Below, piece after piece: positions 17,306 through 25,899 of a DNA stretch of 64,000 bases. Location: assembly GCA_938008435.1 (NCBI GenBank), contig CALLKK010000009.1:310001-374000 (forward strand), written 5' to 3'. The DNA is from an uncultured Steroidobacter sp. Lineage in GTDB: Bacteria; Pseudomonadota; Gammaproteobacteria; Steroidobacterales; Steroidobacteraceae. Numbering within the stretch: position 1 is the stretch's first letter; every line of letters begins with the position of its first letter. The notes under the pieces were generated by a model. The model ran no database searches. It was not told where the DNA came from and saw only the letters and a program-made list of their open reading frames with translations. The position numbers were made by a program, and so were the translations under genes.

Positions 17306-19348
17306 ATGGGCAAAGTCCTATGGGCCTGTGTCGCGCTGATCGGCGCGTTCGCGATCGGCGGGATCGCGCTGCACCGGGGCGAGACGATCAATGCGATGTG
17401 GATCATCGTCGCCGCCGCCTGCGTGTACGCGCTCGGCTACCGCTTCTACAGCGCCTGGATTGCAACGCGCGTGCTCTTGGTAGATGAGACGCGGGCGACG
17501 CCGGCTCACCGACTCAACAACGGCCGCGATTTCGTGCCGACGCATCGCTGGATCGTCTTCGGCCATCACTTCGCAGCAATTGCCGGCCCGGGCCCGCTCA
17601 TCGGTCCGACGCTGGCCGCGCAGTTCGGCTTCCTGCCCGGCACGCTGTGGATTCTCGTCGGCGCCGTGCTCGGCGGCTGCGTGCAGGACATGACCGTCCT
17701 GTTCCTCTCCACGCGCCGCGACGGACGCAGCATCGGACAGATGGCCCGCGACGAGCTCGGCCCGGTCGGCGGCTACGCCGCGATCGTCGGCACGCTCGTC
17801 ATCATGATCATCCTGATCGCCGTGCTCGGGCTCGTCGTCGTCAATGCGATGAAGCACAGCCCATGGGCGACGGCGACCGTCTTCGCGACCATCCCCATCG
17901 CGATTCTGATCGGGCTGTACCTGCGCAACATCCGTCCCGGCCGCGTGCTCGAAGCCTCGCTCATCGGCGTAGCGCTGCTGCTCTTTGCGGTGATCGGCGG
18001 CGGCGCGCTCAACGAGCACGAGACGTTGCGCACCTGGTTCGATTACGACGGCAAGCCGCTCGCGTGGTTCGTGATCATTTATGGCTTCGTCGCCGCGGTG
18101 TTGCCGGTGTGGTTGCTGCTCGCGCCGCGCGACTATCTCTCGACCTTCCTCAAGCTCGGCACGATCTTCCTGCTCGCCATCGCCGTGGTCGTGATGAGCC
18201 CGGACATCAAGATGCCGGCGGTCACGCAGTTCATCGACGGCACCGGACCGATCTTCGGCGGCAAGCTGTTCCCGTTCGTCTTCATCACCATCGCCTGCGG
18301 CGCGATCTCCGGTTTCCACTCGCTCGTCGCGAGCGGCACCACGCCGAAGCTGATCAGCAACGAAAGCGACGTACGGCTCGTCGGCTACGGCAGCATGGTG
18401 CTCGAGTCGTGCGTGGCGATCATGGCGATGATCGCCGCGACGCTGCTCGATCCGGGCGTGTATTTCGCCATCAACAGCGCGCCCGGCGTCGTCGGCGCCA
18501 CGGCGGCCGAGGCCGTCCGCACGATCACGAGCTGGGGCTTCCCCGTGACGGTCGAGCAGATGACCGAGCTCGCGCAGCAGATGGGCGAGGAAACATTGTT
18601 CGCCCGGACGGGCGGTGCGCCGTCGCTCGCCGTCGGCATGGCGAGCATCTTCGCGGGCGCCTTCGGCTCGAAGATGCTCGCCGTCTGGTACCACTTCGCC
18701 ATCATGTTCGAGGCGGTGTTCATCCTCACGACGCTCGATGCCGGTACGCGCGTCGGCCGCTTCATGCTGCAGGACGCGCTCGGTCATCTCTGGAAACCGC
18801 TCGGGCGCACCTCGTGGTATCCGTCGGTCGTGCTCACGAGCGGGCTCGTGGTAGCGGGCTGGGGCTACTTCCTTTACATTGGCGTCGTCGATCCGAACGG
18901 CGGCATCAACATCCTCTGGCCCTTGTTCGGCATCGCCAATCAGCTGCTCGCCGGCATCGCGCTGTGCGTCGTCACGGGCATTCTGATCAAGCAGGGCAAG
19001 CTGCGCTTTGCGTGGGTGAGCGCGGTGCCGCTCGCCTGGATTGCGCTGATCACGACGGTCGCCGCCTGGGAGAAAGTCGTTTCGTCCGACCCGCGTATCG
19101 GGTTTCTCGCCGCGGCCGATCAGCTCGCCGCGCGGCTTGCAGCCGGCACGCTGCCCGAGGCCCAAGCCGCGGTGGCGAATCAGCTCATCTTCAATCAGCG
19201 GCTCGACGCCGTGCTCGCCGTCATCCTGACCGCGATTCTGTGGATCGTCATCGCCGACATGCTGCGAATCAGCTGGCGCGTGGTGCGCGGTCTGCCCGTA
19301 CCGCCCAGCTCGGAGACGCCGGCCAACGCGGCGGCCCCGGCACAATGA
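17306..19348 (+). CDS. cstA: Carbon starvation protein CstA (pyruvate/peptide transporter)
   Basis: 680-residue polytopic inner-membrane protein with about 16-18 helices. Family blocks seen: GHHFAAIAGPGPLIGPTLAA, VQDMTVLFLSTRRDGRSIGQ, ISGFHSLVASGTTPKL, and a C-terminal FGIANQLLAGIAL. CstA/BtsT proteins import pyruvate, and peptide uptake has also been reported. Its TGA overlaps the ATG of the ybdD homologue, the usual arrangement. In enterics cstA is controlled by CRP and CsrA; here a CsrA-linked candidate RNA exists at 9.6 kb, but no direct link is visible. Confidence 0.96.
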   Translation: MGKVLWACVALIGAFAIGGIALHRGETINAMWIIVAAACVYALGYRFYSAWIATRVLLVDETRATPAHRLNNGRDFVPTHRWIVFGHHFAAIAGPGPLIGPTLAAQFGFLPGTLWILVGAVLGGCVQDMTVLFLSTRRDGRSIGQMARDELGPVGGYAAIVGTLVIMIILIAVLGLVVVNAMKHSPWATATVFATIPIAILIGLYLRNIRPGRVLEASLIGVALLLFAVIGGGALNEHETLRTWFDYDGKPLAWFVIIYGFVAAVLPVWLLLAPRDYLSTFLKLGTIFLLAIAVVVMSPDIKMPAVTQFIDGTGPIFGGKLFPFVFITIACGAISGFHSLVASGTTPKLISNESDVRLVGYGSMVLESCVAIMAMIAATLLDPGVYFAINSAPGVVGATAAEAVRTITSWGFPVTVEQMTELAQQMGEETLFARTGGAPSLAVGMASIFAGAFGSKMLAVWYHFAIMFEAVFILTTLDAGTRVGRFMLQDALGHLWKPLGRTSWYPSVVLTSGLVVAGWGYFLYIGVVDPNGGINILWPLFGIANQLLAGIALCVVTGILIKQGKLRFAWVSAVPLAWIALITTVAAWEKVVSSDPRIGFLAAADQLAARLAAGTLPEAQAAVANQLIFNQRLDAVLAVILTAILWIVIADMLRISWRVVRGLPVPPSSETPANAAAPAQ

Positions 19349-19539
19349 CGACGGCACGTTTACGCAACTGGCTCCGCGGCGCCTGGCGCTTCGCGCAGGC
19401 GCTCGTGCGCGACGACGCGTACGACGCCTATCTCGCCCACCACCGGCACGCTCATCCCGAGACCCCGCCGCTCTCGCGCCGCGAGTTCTACCTGCGCGAG
19501 CAGGAGCGGAAGTGGAGCGGCGTATCGAGATGTTGCTGA
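19345..19539 (+). CDS. ybdD: YbdD/YjiX family small protein
   Basis: 64 residues: RNWLRGAWRFAQALVRDDAY, YDAYLAHHRHAHPETPPLSR, EFYLREQERKW. This matches the YbdD/YjiX family, which nearly always follows cstA or btsT and may be a transporter accessory. The ATG overlaps the cstA stop by 4 bp, so translation is coupled. Confidence 0.93.
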   Translation: MTTARLRNWLRGAWRFAQALVRDDAYDAYLAHHRHAHPETPPLSRREFYLREQERKWSGVSRCC

Positions 19540-19590
19540 CCCCGGGGCGCCGGGCTCTGGGCACTCGCCAGAGAGCGCGAACGAGCGCCG

Positions 19591-19705
19591 TGTGTCCCCT
19601 TGCGCTTTGGTCATCCTTGACGCGCCAGCGTCCGTCTTCCTTGCCGTTCGGCCTCCCTGACGCAGGCCCAGCCCCCAGGGCACGAACGCCCTCCCTGCCG
19701 CCTAC
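19591..19705. repeat. Short ~20-bp direct repeats, first locus
   Basis: Four to five degenerate units with cores TCCTTGACGC (19614-19623), TTCCTTGCCG (19637-19646), CTCCCTGACGC (19653-19663) and CTCCCTGCCG (19691-19700), preceded by a weaker TCCCCTTGCG (19595-19604). The first cores are spaced about 16-23 bp; the last is 38 bp on. The same unit recurs at 55774-55866. On the minus strand the cores read as AAGGA/AGGGAG. Nature unknown. Confidence 0.55.
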
Positions 19706-19762
19706 CGCCTAGGCCGCCGCCCTCGCGCCGCGGTGCAATGCACCGAGAGGCACGCTAACCGC

Positions 19763-19790
19763 TTGACTTTTCTGCCGGCTGGTTTATGCT
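19763..19790 (+). promoter_or_regulatory. Sigma-70-like promoter for the 25-residue peptide gene
   Basis: TTGACT (19763-19768), 16-bp spacer, TATGCT (19785-19790). Transcription would begin near 19797, giving a short leader with the strong ribosome site at 19816-19823. This is one of the best promoter matches in the window. Confidence 0.65.
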
Positions 19791-19827
19791 GCGGCGCAAA
19801 ATGATGCAGTGCAAAAAGGAGGAAGCC

Positions 19828-19905
19828 ATGATTGCGTTTGTCGCCCTGTTCGTCGTCGGTACCGTTGCTCTGACCCTCATCTACGGGCTCGATCGCCAAG
19901 TGTGA
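19828..19905 (+). CDS. 25-residue single-helix membrane peptide
   Basis: Codes for MIAFVALFVVGTVALTLIYG plus LDRQV. One membrane helix fills nearly the whole peptide, ending in a charged LDRQV tail. AAGGAGG lies 5-6 nt before the ATG and a good sigma-70 promoter starts 65 bp upstream, so it is very likely expressed. I know no family; it is similar in size to KdpF-like or other small membrane regulators, but no kdp genes are near. It stands alone between cstA-ybdD and the bactofilin gene. Confidence 0.65.
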   Translation: MIAFVALFVVGTVALTLIYGLDRQV

Positions 19906-20122
19906 TCGAGACCCGGGGTCCGGGCAGACAGACAGAACCTTTCCTTTCGCAATTTCACCCTCCCCTGCAGGCTGCGGCATCTCGCCGTAGACTGCTGAGG
20001 CAGGCCGCAAAGGACCGCAGCCGCCGAATCGAACTCTCACCCCTTGGTCTTGCGGGCCGTGCCGCGCTGACAGCCAATTCCTTCAACGTGTCGTTCATCC
20101 GCTGTCGACGGATGCGAACAGT

Positions 20123-20152
20123 TTGACTCCGCGCCGATGCCATGTGTATTAC
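20123..20152 (+). promoter_or_regulatory. Probable promoter of the bactofilin gene
   Basis: TTGACT (20123-20128), 18-bp spacer, TATTAC (20147-20152). It would give a leader of about 20 nt ahead of the bactofilin ATG at 20180, which has CAGGAGAG upstream. Confidence 0.45.
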
Positions 20153-20179
20153 GGCCTCCCCTTCAGCAGGAGAGCCGCC

Positions 20180-20647
20180 ATGGCACTATGGAAAGATCAG
20201 TACGGACGCGATCAAGGCACGACGGATTCCGCGGCGGACAAGCCGCCCGCTGCGGCGACACTGGCCACTGAACCCGCGCGCGCTCCGACGGCACCGCCGC
20301 GCACCGACAGCAAGGAATCCGTGCTCGCTGCGGGTCTCGTCATCGAAGGCAAGATCGAAGGCAGCGGTCATGTGCGCATCGCCGGTCAGTTCAAGGGCGA
20401 CGTGCACGTCCAAGGCAATCTCACGATCGAAGCGGGCGCCAAGGTCACCGGCGGCGTGCGTGCGCATACCGTCATCATCGGCGGTGAGCTTGAGGGCAAC
20501 ATCGACGCAGCTTCGCGCGTCGAGCTCTTGCAGACGGGCGTGCTGAACGGCGATCTCAAGGCCGGCTCGCTCACCGTCGCTGCCGGATCGCGTATGCGCG
20601 GACGCGTCGAGTTTGGCTGGGATGAGCACGCCAAGACCGGCGTATGA
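20180..20647 (+). CDS. Bactofilin
   Basis: 155 residues. A flexible, Ala/Pro-rich N-terminus (about 1-45) is followed by the bactofilin beta-helix: VLAAGLVIEGKIEGSGHVRI, GQFKGDVHVQGNLTIEAGAK, HTVIIGGELEGNIDA, VELLQTGVLNGDLKAGSL. Bactofilins polymerise without nucleotide at the membrane and shape cell wall, stalk or polar structures. ATG at 20180 has AGGAG; upstream open frame has no homology. Its last codons overlap the zinc-ribbon gene by 4 bp, so the pair is coupled. Confidence 0.93.
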   Translation: MALWKDQYGRDQGTTDSAADKPPAAATLATEPARAPTAPPRTDSKESVLAAGLVIEGKIEGSGHVRIAGQFKGDVHVQGNLTIEAGAKVTGGVRAHTVIIGGELEGNIDAASRVELLQTGVLNGDLKAGSLTVAAGSRMRGRVEFGWDEHAKTGV

Positions 20648-20991
20648 GCATCGTGCGAGGCACGACGGCCGGCCGCACGCGCACCTGCCCGCACTGTAAG
20701 AGCGTCATCCTCGAAAGCGCGAGCGTCTGTCCCCAGTGCCACCATCACTTGCGCTTCGATCCGAAGGCGATCGCCGAGCGCCGCGCGCAGCCTGCGTTCT
20801 CCGCGCTGCGCGTCGAGGGCAGCTTTCGCCATCCCGCGACCGAACCGCCTTGGGAGTATTCCGTCGTCGTCTCGATCCGTAATGAGCGCGGCGAAGAAGT
20901 GGCGCGCAAGGTCGTCGGCGTCGGCGCGCTCCAGGCGAACGAGTCGCGTACCGTCACGGTCTCGGTCGACGTCTTCAAGACGGACAAGTAA
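20644..20991 (+). CDS. Zinc-ribbon protein coupled to bactofilin
   Basis: 115 residues. An N-terminal zinc ribbon with CPHC (about 15-18) and CPQC (about 29-32) is followed by a beta-sandwich-like domain (SALRVEGSFRHPA, YSVVVSIRNERGEEVARKVV, VTVSVDVFKTDK). The ATG overlaps the bactofilin stop. Coupling suggests it helps assemble, anchor or regulate the bactofilin polymer. I do not know a named family. Confidence 0.75.
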   Translation: MSIVRGTTAGRTRTCPHCKSVILESASVCPQCHHHLRFDPKAIAERRAQPAFSALRVEGSFRHPATEPPWEYSVVVSIRNERGEEVARKVVGVGALQANESRTVTVSVDVFKTDK

Positions 20992-21112
20992 TTCCGCGGC
21001 AGCCGAGCTGCGGCGCGCTGCTGGTCCCATTTCTTCGCCACAGGCAGCGGCGCTGCACCGCGTTTAGAATCGCGCCGTTTGTTCCCCTCGAAACCCTTTG
21101 CGCACGACTGCC

Positions 21113-21622
21113 ATGAAGATCTCGATGTACGAAGCTTGCGTTCCGATGTTCATCCACACGCTCGGCAATCTGCGGGCGATTCTCGAGAAAGGCGCCGCGC
21201 ACGCGGAAGCGAAGAAATTCGATGCGAGCGTGCTGGCGAACAGCCGCTTGTTCCCCGACATGCTCCCGCTGATCAAGCAGATTCAGATCGCAAGCGACGT
21301 GGCGAAGGGCGCCGCGGCACGCCTCGCCGGAATTGAGCCGCCGCGCTTCGAAGACAACGAGCAGACGTTTCCGGAGCTGATCGCGCGCATCGACAAGACG
21401 CTCGAGTTCTTGCGCACCGTCAAACCGGAAAACCTCGAAGGCTCGGAGGACCGCACCATCACGCTCAAGTTGCGCGATACCACGCGCGAGTTTCGCGGCC
21501 TGACCTTCCTGCGTCACTGGGCCATTCCGAACTTCTTCTTCCACGTCACGACGGCCTACAACATCCTGCGACACAACGGCGTCGAGCTCGGCAAGGCCGA
21601 TTACTTGGGTCGCGTGGAGTAA
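21113..21622 (+). CDS. DUF1993 family protein
   Basis: 169 residues, helical, cytosolic. Typical DUF1993 pattern: MKISMYEACVPMFIHTLGNL, SRLFPDMLPLIKQIQIASD, then LRHWAIPNFFFHVTTAYNIL with an HxxTAYNILRHNG-like end. The fold is predicted to be DinB-like, and a metal-dependent role is possible. Start at 21113 is the conserved start. Probably monocistronic. Confidence 0.9.
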   Translation: MKISMYEACVPMFIHTLGNLRAILEKGAAHAEAKKFDASVLANSRLFPDMLPLIKQIQIASDVAKGAAARLAGIEPPRFEDNEQTFPELIARIDKTLEFLRTVKPENLEGSEDRTITLKLRDTTREFRGLTFLRHWAIPNFFFHVTTAYNILRHNGVELGKADYLGRVE

Positions 21623-21683
21623 GGGACGAAAAGCCACCGCCGGCGGCAATGCCGCGGGCGTGTGGCCACGCAGACGCTGCGCC

Positions 21684-22913
21684 TTAGGCAGTTGCCGCCG
21701 CTTCGCGCCGCATCGACGCTTCCCGGATCGGCAAATTCGCGGCGGCTGCCAGCAATGCGAGCGCAATGTCCGCATACCACACCCAGGCATAGCTGCCATG
21801 CGTCGCCAACGCGACCCCGCCAAGCCATGCGCCCAAGAATCCCCCCACCTGGTGCGACAGCAGCGTGAGCCCGAACAGCGTGGCGAGATAACGCGGACCG
21901 AAGAGCTTGCCGACCAATCCCGAGGTCGGCGGCACCGTCGCCAGCCACGTAAATCCAAGTGCGCCCGCGAAAAGATAAACATTGAGCGCCGTCTTCGGCA
22001 TGAGCAGGTAGACGAGCACGATCGCCGCTCGGCTCGCGTAGATGAGCGCGAGCAAGTGCTTCATTCGATACCGCTGCCCCAACCAGCCCGCCGCAAGGCT
22101 TCCTGCCACATTGAACAAGCCGATCAACGCGAGCGAGTTGGCGGCGACAGTCGGCGCCAGGCCACACATTCCGAGGTCGCTCGGCAGGTGCGTCACCAGA
22201 AAGGCGACATGAAAGCCGCAGGTGAAGAATCCGGCGTGCAGACACAGGTAGCTGCGGTCCTTGAGCGCGATGCGCAGCTGCTCGCCCAGCGTCAGCTCCG
22301 GCACCGGAGCGGCACTTGCCAGATGCGGCGCGCTCGGTGAGCGCTGCCGGAGCAGCAGCACCATCGGAATCGTCAGTAGCGCCGCAATGGCCAATGTGTA
22401 CATCGCATACGCCCACGAGGCGATCGCGATCACGAACTGTACGAGCGGCGCGAACACGAATTGGCCGAGCGAACCGCCAGCGTTGATGACGCCCGCTGCA
22501 AAAGAGCGGCGTTCGGCGGGCAAGCGCTGCGCCGTCAATCCGATCAGCACCGAAAAGCTGCCGGCCGCGGCGCCTGCCGCGGTCAGAAAACCCATCGTCA
22601 GGAGGAAACCGAACGACGACGTCAAGAACGGCGTCAGCGCCGCGCCGAGCGCGAGCAATAGCGCGCCGCCGACAATGACTTTCTCGGCGCCGTATTTATC
22701 GGCGAGCGCGCCGAACACCGGTTGCGCGGCACCGTAGACGAATTGCGCCACGGCCAAGGCGAAGCTGAGCGCGACGACCGTGACGCCCGTCGACTCGGTG
22801 ATGGGCAAGAGAAAGAGGCCCGACGTTTGGCGGGCACCCATCGTGATCAGGAGGATCAGGCCAGCGGCGAAAACGAGCAGCGCGCTACGCTGCCCGGAGG
22901 CAGGATCGGTCAT
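21684..22913 (-). CDS. MFS transporter
   Basis: 409 residues with 12 predicted membrane helices. The MFS motif between TM2 and TM3 is seen as VFGALADKYGAEKVIVGG. The protein resembles the monocarboxylate/oxalate-formate branch of the superfamily (VVALSFALAVAQFVYGAAQPVFG). Substrate not deducible. Start MTDPASGQRSALL chosen as the conserved start; there is no strong ribosome site. It follows, after a 127-bp gap, the WYL regulator gene on the same strand. Confidence 0.88.
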   Translation of the reverse strand: MTDPASGQRSALLVFAAGLILLITMGARQTSGLFLLPITESTGVTVVALSFALAVAQFVYGAAQPVFGALADKYGAEKVIVGGALLLALGAALTPFLTSSFGFLLTMGFLTAAGAAAGSFSVLIGLTAQRLPAERRSFAAGVINAGGSLGQFVFAPLVQFVIAIASWAYAMYTLAIAALLTIPMVLLLRQRSPSAPHLASAAPVPELTLGEQLRIALKDRSYLCLHAGFFTCGFHVAFLVTHLPSDLGMCGLAPTVAANSLALIGLFNVAGSLAAGWLGQRYRMKHLLALIYASRAAIVLVYLLMPKTALNVYLFAGALGFTWLATVPPTSGLVGKLFGPRYLATLFGLTLLSHQVGGFLGAWLGGVALATHGSYAWVWYADIALALLAAAANLPIREASMRREAAATA

Positions 22914-23040
22914 GCGCCAAAGTATCGCGTGGGGCGCGGTCTGCGCGCCAGCAGCAAAGCGAGCGCCGATGCGTGATGGAAGCGATGAGCGCGCAATCGG
23001 GCGCGCCCCCGCTTCAAGCGTCTGGCCGCAAGCTGCGGCG

Positions 23041-24006
23041 CTATGCCGTTGCCGCGAGCACGCGCGCAGCCTGCTTGTGCAGCTTCTTGCGTAGCGCTTG
23101 CGGACTGACGATCGTTGCCTCTTCCGCAAGATCGAACAGCACACGCATCGCGAGATCCTCGCGATCGAAATCGAGCGTGACGCGCTTGCGGCCTTTGTAT
23201 CGTTCGCCCAACGGATCGAGGCGCTGCCGGAACCACTCGCCGTAGATCTCGAGCAGCCGCTCGCGCCCGCGCGCCGTGAGCTCGAGCTCGACCGGGAAGT
23301 TGACGGGCGGATTCTTCTCGAAGCTCTCGCACCAGGCGTACCAGAACTTCTGCAGGTCGAAATTCGGATCGCGCTCGAAGGTTGCGCCCGTCACCGTGAG
23401 CGACAACAGGCGCGAGACGCGAAAGACGCGCATCTCGCGTCCGACGCGCCCGATCAGATACCACCTGTCGACCTTGACGACCAGCGCGTACGGCTCGACG
23501 CGATAGCTCTTCTGCTCACCGGTGCTGCGCTGATAGTTGATCTCGATGGATTCGTTCTTCCAGATGCAGCTGCGCAACTGATCGAGATACGGCGAGGCAT
23601 CGAGCGAGCGAAACCAGGGCTTGGTATCGAAAAGCAAACGCCCGCGCGCATGCTGCGCGCGCAGCTGATGCATCGACGGTACGGCCGCAGCGAGCTTGTC
23701 GAGCGCAGTGCGCATCGGCGTGTCGAGCTCGCGCACGCCGACCGATGCGGGGCTTGCGATCAGTGCGAGCGCTTCGGCTTCGCCCGAGGACAAGCCCGTC
23801 AGATCCGACGTATAGCCTTCGAGCAAACGAATGCCGCCGCCGCGGCCCGGCTCGGTGTAGACCGGCACGCCCATACCGGACAGCGCATCGATGTCGCGGA
23901 AGATCGTGCGCACGGAGACGCCGAGGCGATTGGCCAGCTCGCCTGCCGTCACGGGACGGCCCCGCTGCAGGATCATGAGAAGGGACAAGAGTCTTTCGGC
24001 CCGCAT
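23041..24006 (-). CDS. YafY-type transcriptional regulator (HTH + WYL)
   Basis: 321 residues. N-terminal HTH_11 (RLLSLLMILQRGRPVTAGEL, LGVSVRTIFRDIDALSGMGV) and a WYL domain with RVEPYALVVKVDRWYLIGRV and a C-terminal WCX extension. WYL domains sense small ligands or nucleic-acid signals. Start at 24006 (MRAERLL) is conserved. The MFS gene downstream on the same strand may be its target; this is inferred from position only. Confidence 0.9.
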   Translation of the reverse strand: MRAERLLSLLMILQRGRPVTAGELANRLGVSVRTIFRDIDALSGMGVPVYTEPGRGGGIRLLEGYTSDLTGLSSGEAEALALIASPASVGVRELDTPMRTALDKLAAAVPSMHQLRAQHARGRLLFDTKPWFRSLDASPYLDQLRSCIWKNESIEINYQRSTGEQKSYRVEPYALVVKVDRWYLIGRVGREMRVFRVSRLLSLTVTGATFERDPNFDLQKFWYAWCESFEKNPPVNFPVELELTARGRERLLEIYGEWFRQRLDPLGERYKGRKRVTLDFDREDLAMRVLFDLAEEATIVSPQALRKKLHKQAARVLAATA

Positions 24007-24219
24007 GGCGACGATTCCATCCGCGAAGCATGACAACCACTGGCAGGAATGCCGGCAATCATACGCGGCTTTTTACCGTCAGCGAGCGTTGGAGTGTCGA
24101 ACGGTAGCGCGCGCGAGCGGCGCGCCGACAAGACGCTCATTGCGCCAGCGCATGCGGTTGCAAATCGCCTGTCGTTCTGGCCAGCTAAGCGATCCAAGCA
24201 ACCAACGACGCAGCAGCTC

Positions 24220-24726
24220 ATGTCGGCTCTTCGGCAATTCATTCGCGAGATTCCCGACTTCCCCCAACCTGGCATCCTCTTTCGGGATATCTCACCGCTC
24301 CTGCGCGATCATCTCGATGCAACCGTCGACGCGTTGAGCGAGCTCATGGCGCCTCGAGAGTGGCGAGAGATCGATGCCGTTGCCGGCATCGAAGCGCGCG
24401 GCTTCATTCTGGCGAGCGCGCTCGCACTGCGCGTGCGCAAAGGGTTCGTCCCCATCCGCAAGAAAGGCAAGCTGCCGCCGCCCACGGTGCAGATCTCGTA
24501 CGCGCTCGAGTACGGCACGGCGGCGCTCGAGATGGCGCACGGCCACGGACGCCTGCTCATCGTCGACGACGTGCTTGCGACCGGCGGTACGATGCGAGCG
24601 GCGGCAGAGTTGGCCACGCGCGCAGGCTATGAAGTCGCAGGGCTCATAAGTCTCGTCGACCTCAATCTCGCTCCAGGACTCGCCTGGCAGAACCTGCAAG
24701 TCCGCGCCGCAATTCGCTACGACTGA
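24220..24726 (+). CDS. apt: Adenine phosphoribosyltransferase
   Basis: 168 residues. Converts adenine and PRPP to AMP (purine salvage). Seen: FPQPGILFRDISPLL, GIEARGFILASALA, and the PRPP loop LLIVDDVLATGGTM. Start at 24220 (MSALRQFIREIPDFP) fits the family; the frame is open well upstream without homology. The hydrolase gene begins 55 bp downstream. Confidence 0.95.
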   Translation: MSALRQFIREIPDFPQPGILFRDISPLLRDHLDATVDALSELMAPREWREIDAVAGIEARGFILASALALRVRKGFVPIRKKGKLPPPTVQISYALEYGTAALEMAHGHGRLLIVDDVLATGGTMRAAAELATRAGYEVAGLISLVDLNLAPGLAWQNLQVRAAIRYD

Positions 24727-24781
24727 CGAGGCATGGCGCTCGGACCGGAACCGTGCGCCGCGGCGCGCCGTTCCTCGATCC

Positions 24782-25378
24782 ATGCCGCGTAGCGCAACCT
24801 TGCATGGCGCAGCGCCCGACGAACACGCGTCGGCGCTCTTGATCATCGATCTGATCTCGGACTTTGCCTTCGAAGACGGCCGCGCCCTCGCCCGCGCCGC
24901 GCGACGTGTCGTCGACAACGTGGCGCGCTTGTCCGCACGCGCTCGCGCGGCCGGCGTACCCGTCGTCTACATCAACGATCATCGCGGGCGGTGGCGTTCC
25001 GATCGTACCGAGCTCATTGCACGCTGCTCGCATCCCGACTCGCTCGGCCGTCCGATCCTCGAGCGTCTTGCGCCCGAGCCACGCGACTATTTCATCTTCA
25101 AACCGAAGCACTCCGGGTTCTTCGCGACGCCGCTCGAGGCGCTCCTGCGCCATTTCGGCGCTCGCAGACTGATCCTCACCGGCGTGACGATCGAACAATG
25201 CGTGTTGTTCACCGCCATCGACGCATACCTGCGCGAATACGATCTCATCGTACCGCCCGATGGAGTCGCCGGACTCAAGCTGCGCGCGCCGACGCTGCGC
25301 ATGCTCGAGGATGTGCTCAAAGCGAAGCTCCCGTCCTGCTCGCGCATCGCTCTGCCGAAACGCAAGCGCGCACGTTGA
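24782..25378 (+). CDS. Isochorismatase-like cysteine hydrolase
   Basis: 198 residues of the isochorismatase/nicotinamidase fold. Candidate catalytic residues: Asp23 in LLIIDLISDF, Lys in FIFKPKHSGF (about 109) and Cys in TGVTIEQCVLFTA (about 140). Such enzymes hydrolyse amides or vinyl ethers. Next to apt, an N-heterocycle amidase role is possible, but substrate cannot be read from sequence. Confidence 0.88.
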   Translation: MPRSATLHGAAPDEHASALLIIDLISDFAFEDGRALARAARRVVDNVARLSARARAAGVPVVYINDHRGRWRSDRTELIARCSHPDSLGRPILERLAPEPRDYFIFKPKHSGFFATPLEALLRHFGARRLILTGVTIEQCVLFTAIDAYLREYDLIVPPDGVAGLKLRAPTLRMLEDVLKAKLPSCSRIALPKRKRAR

Positions 25379-25484
25379 GGTCATGTCGGTAATGGCCGAC
25401 AGGCTTGACGCACGCGGAACAGCGCCGCGCAATACGACGTTGTCCTCGACGAGGAGCTCCTGATCCAATCGCGCGGAGAAAACC

Positions 25485-25769
25485 ATGCAGCGCAGTTCTG
25501 TAGAAGAAATCCGGCGAGCGCTCGATGCGGCTCGCACTGCCGCGCGCGATACGAGCGGACTGGACCGCTGCGACGTAGCCGACATCGATGAGCTGATCGT
25601 GCCGATCGAAGCGGAGCTGCGCGCGGCGCGACCCAATCTGCAGACTCTCTCCACTTATCTCAATTCGCTCGCCAAGAGCCTGCGCCACGATCCGGCCAAT
25701 CGCGCCGTCTGTCTGCAACTCGATACAGCCATGCGCAATGCCGGCGTAGCGCCGCGCTGGGAACATTGA
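25485..25769 (+). CDS. Small hypothetical protein
   Basis: 94 residues, acidic/helical, no signal or membrane segment: VEEIRRALDAARTAARDTSG, DIDELIVPIEAELRAARPNL, LNSLAKSLRHDP. GGAG precedes the ATG by 7 nt. No family recognised. It lies between the hydrolase and the SH3 protein on the same strand. Confidence 0.6.
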   Translation: MQRSSVEEIRRALDAARTAARDTSGLDRCDVADIDELIVPIEAELRAARPNLQTLSTYLNSLAKSLRHDPANRAVCLQLDTAMRNAGVAPRWEH

Positions 25770-25899
25770 CGACGCTCGCTGCAGCATCAAGCCGCTTGAT
25801 TCGCTCCTCCGTCTGTCGCCAAATACCGCACTCGCCTCGCGGCACGCGACACCATGCGATGTGCAGGCGCGGCCGTGCACCATCCATGGAAGCTTGCTG

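Noticed and set aside
17318..19564. Very long open frame antisense to cstA
   Set aside because: It mirrors the cstA reading frame in GC-rich DNA and lacks any recognisable domain; cstA is certain.
19360..19683. Minus-strand frame behind cstA-ybdD
   Set aside because: It covers ybdD antisense and the repeat units; no ribosome site or domain.
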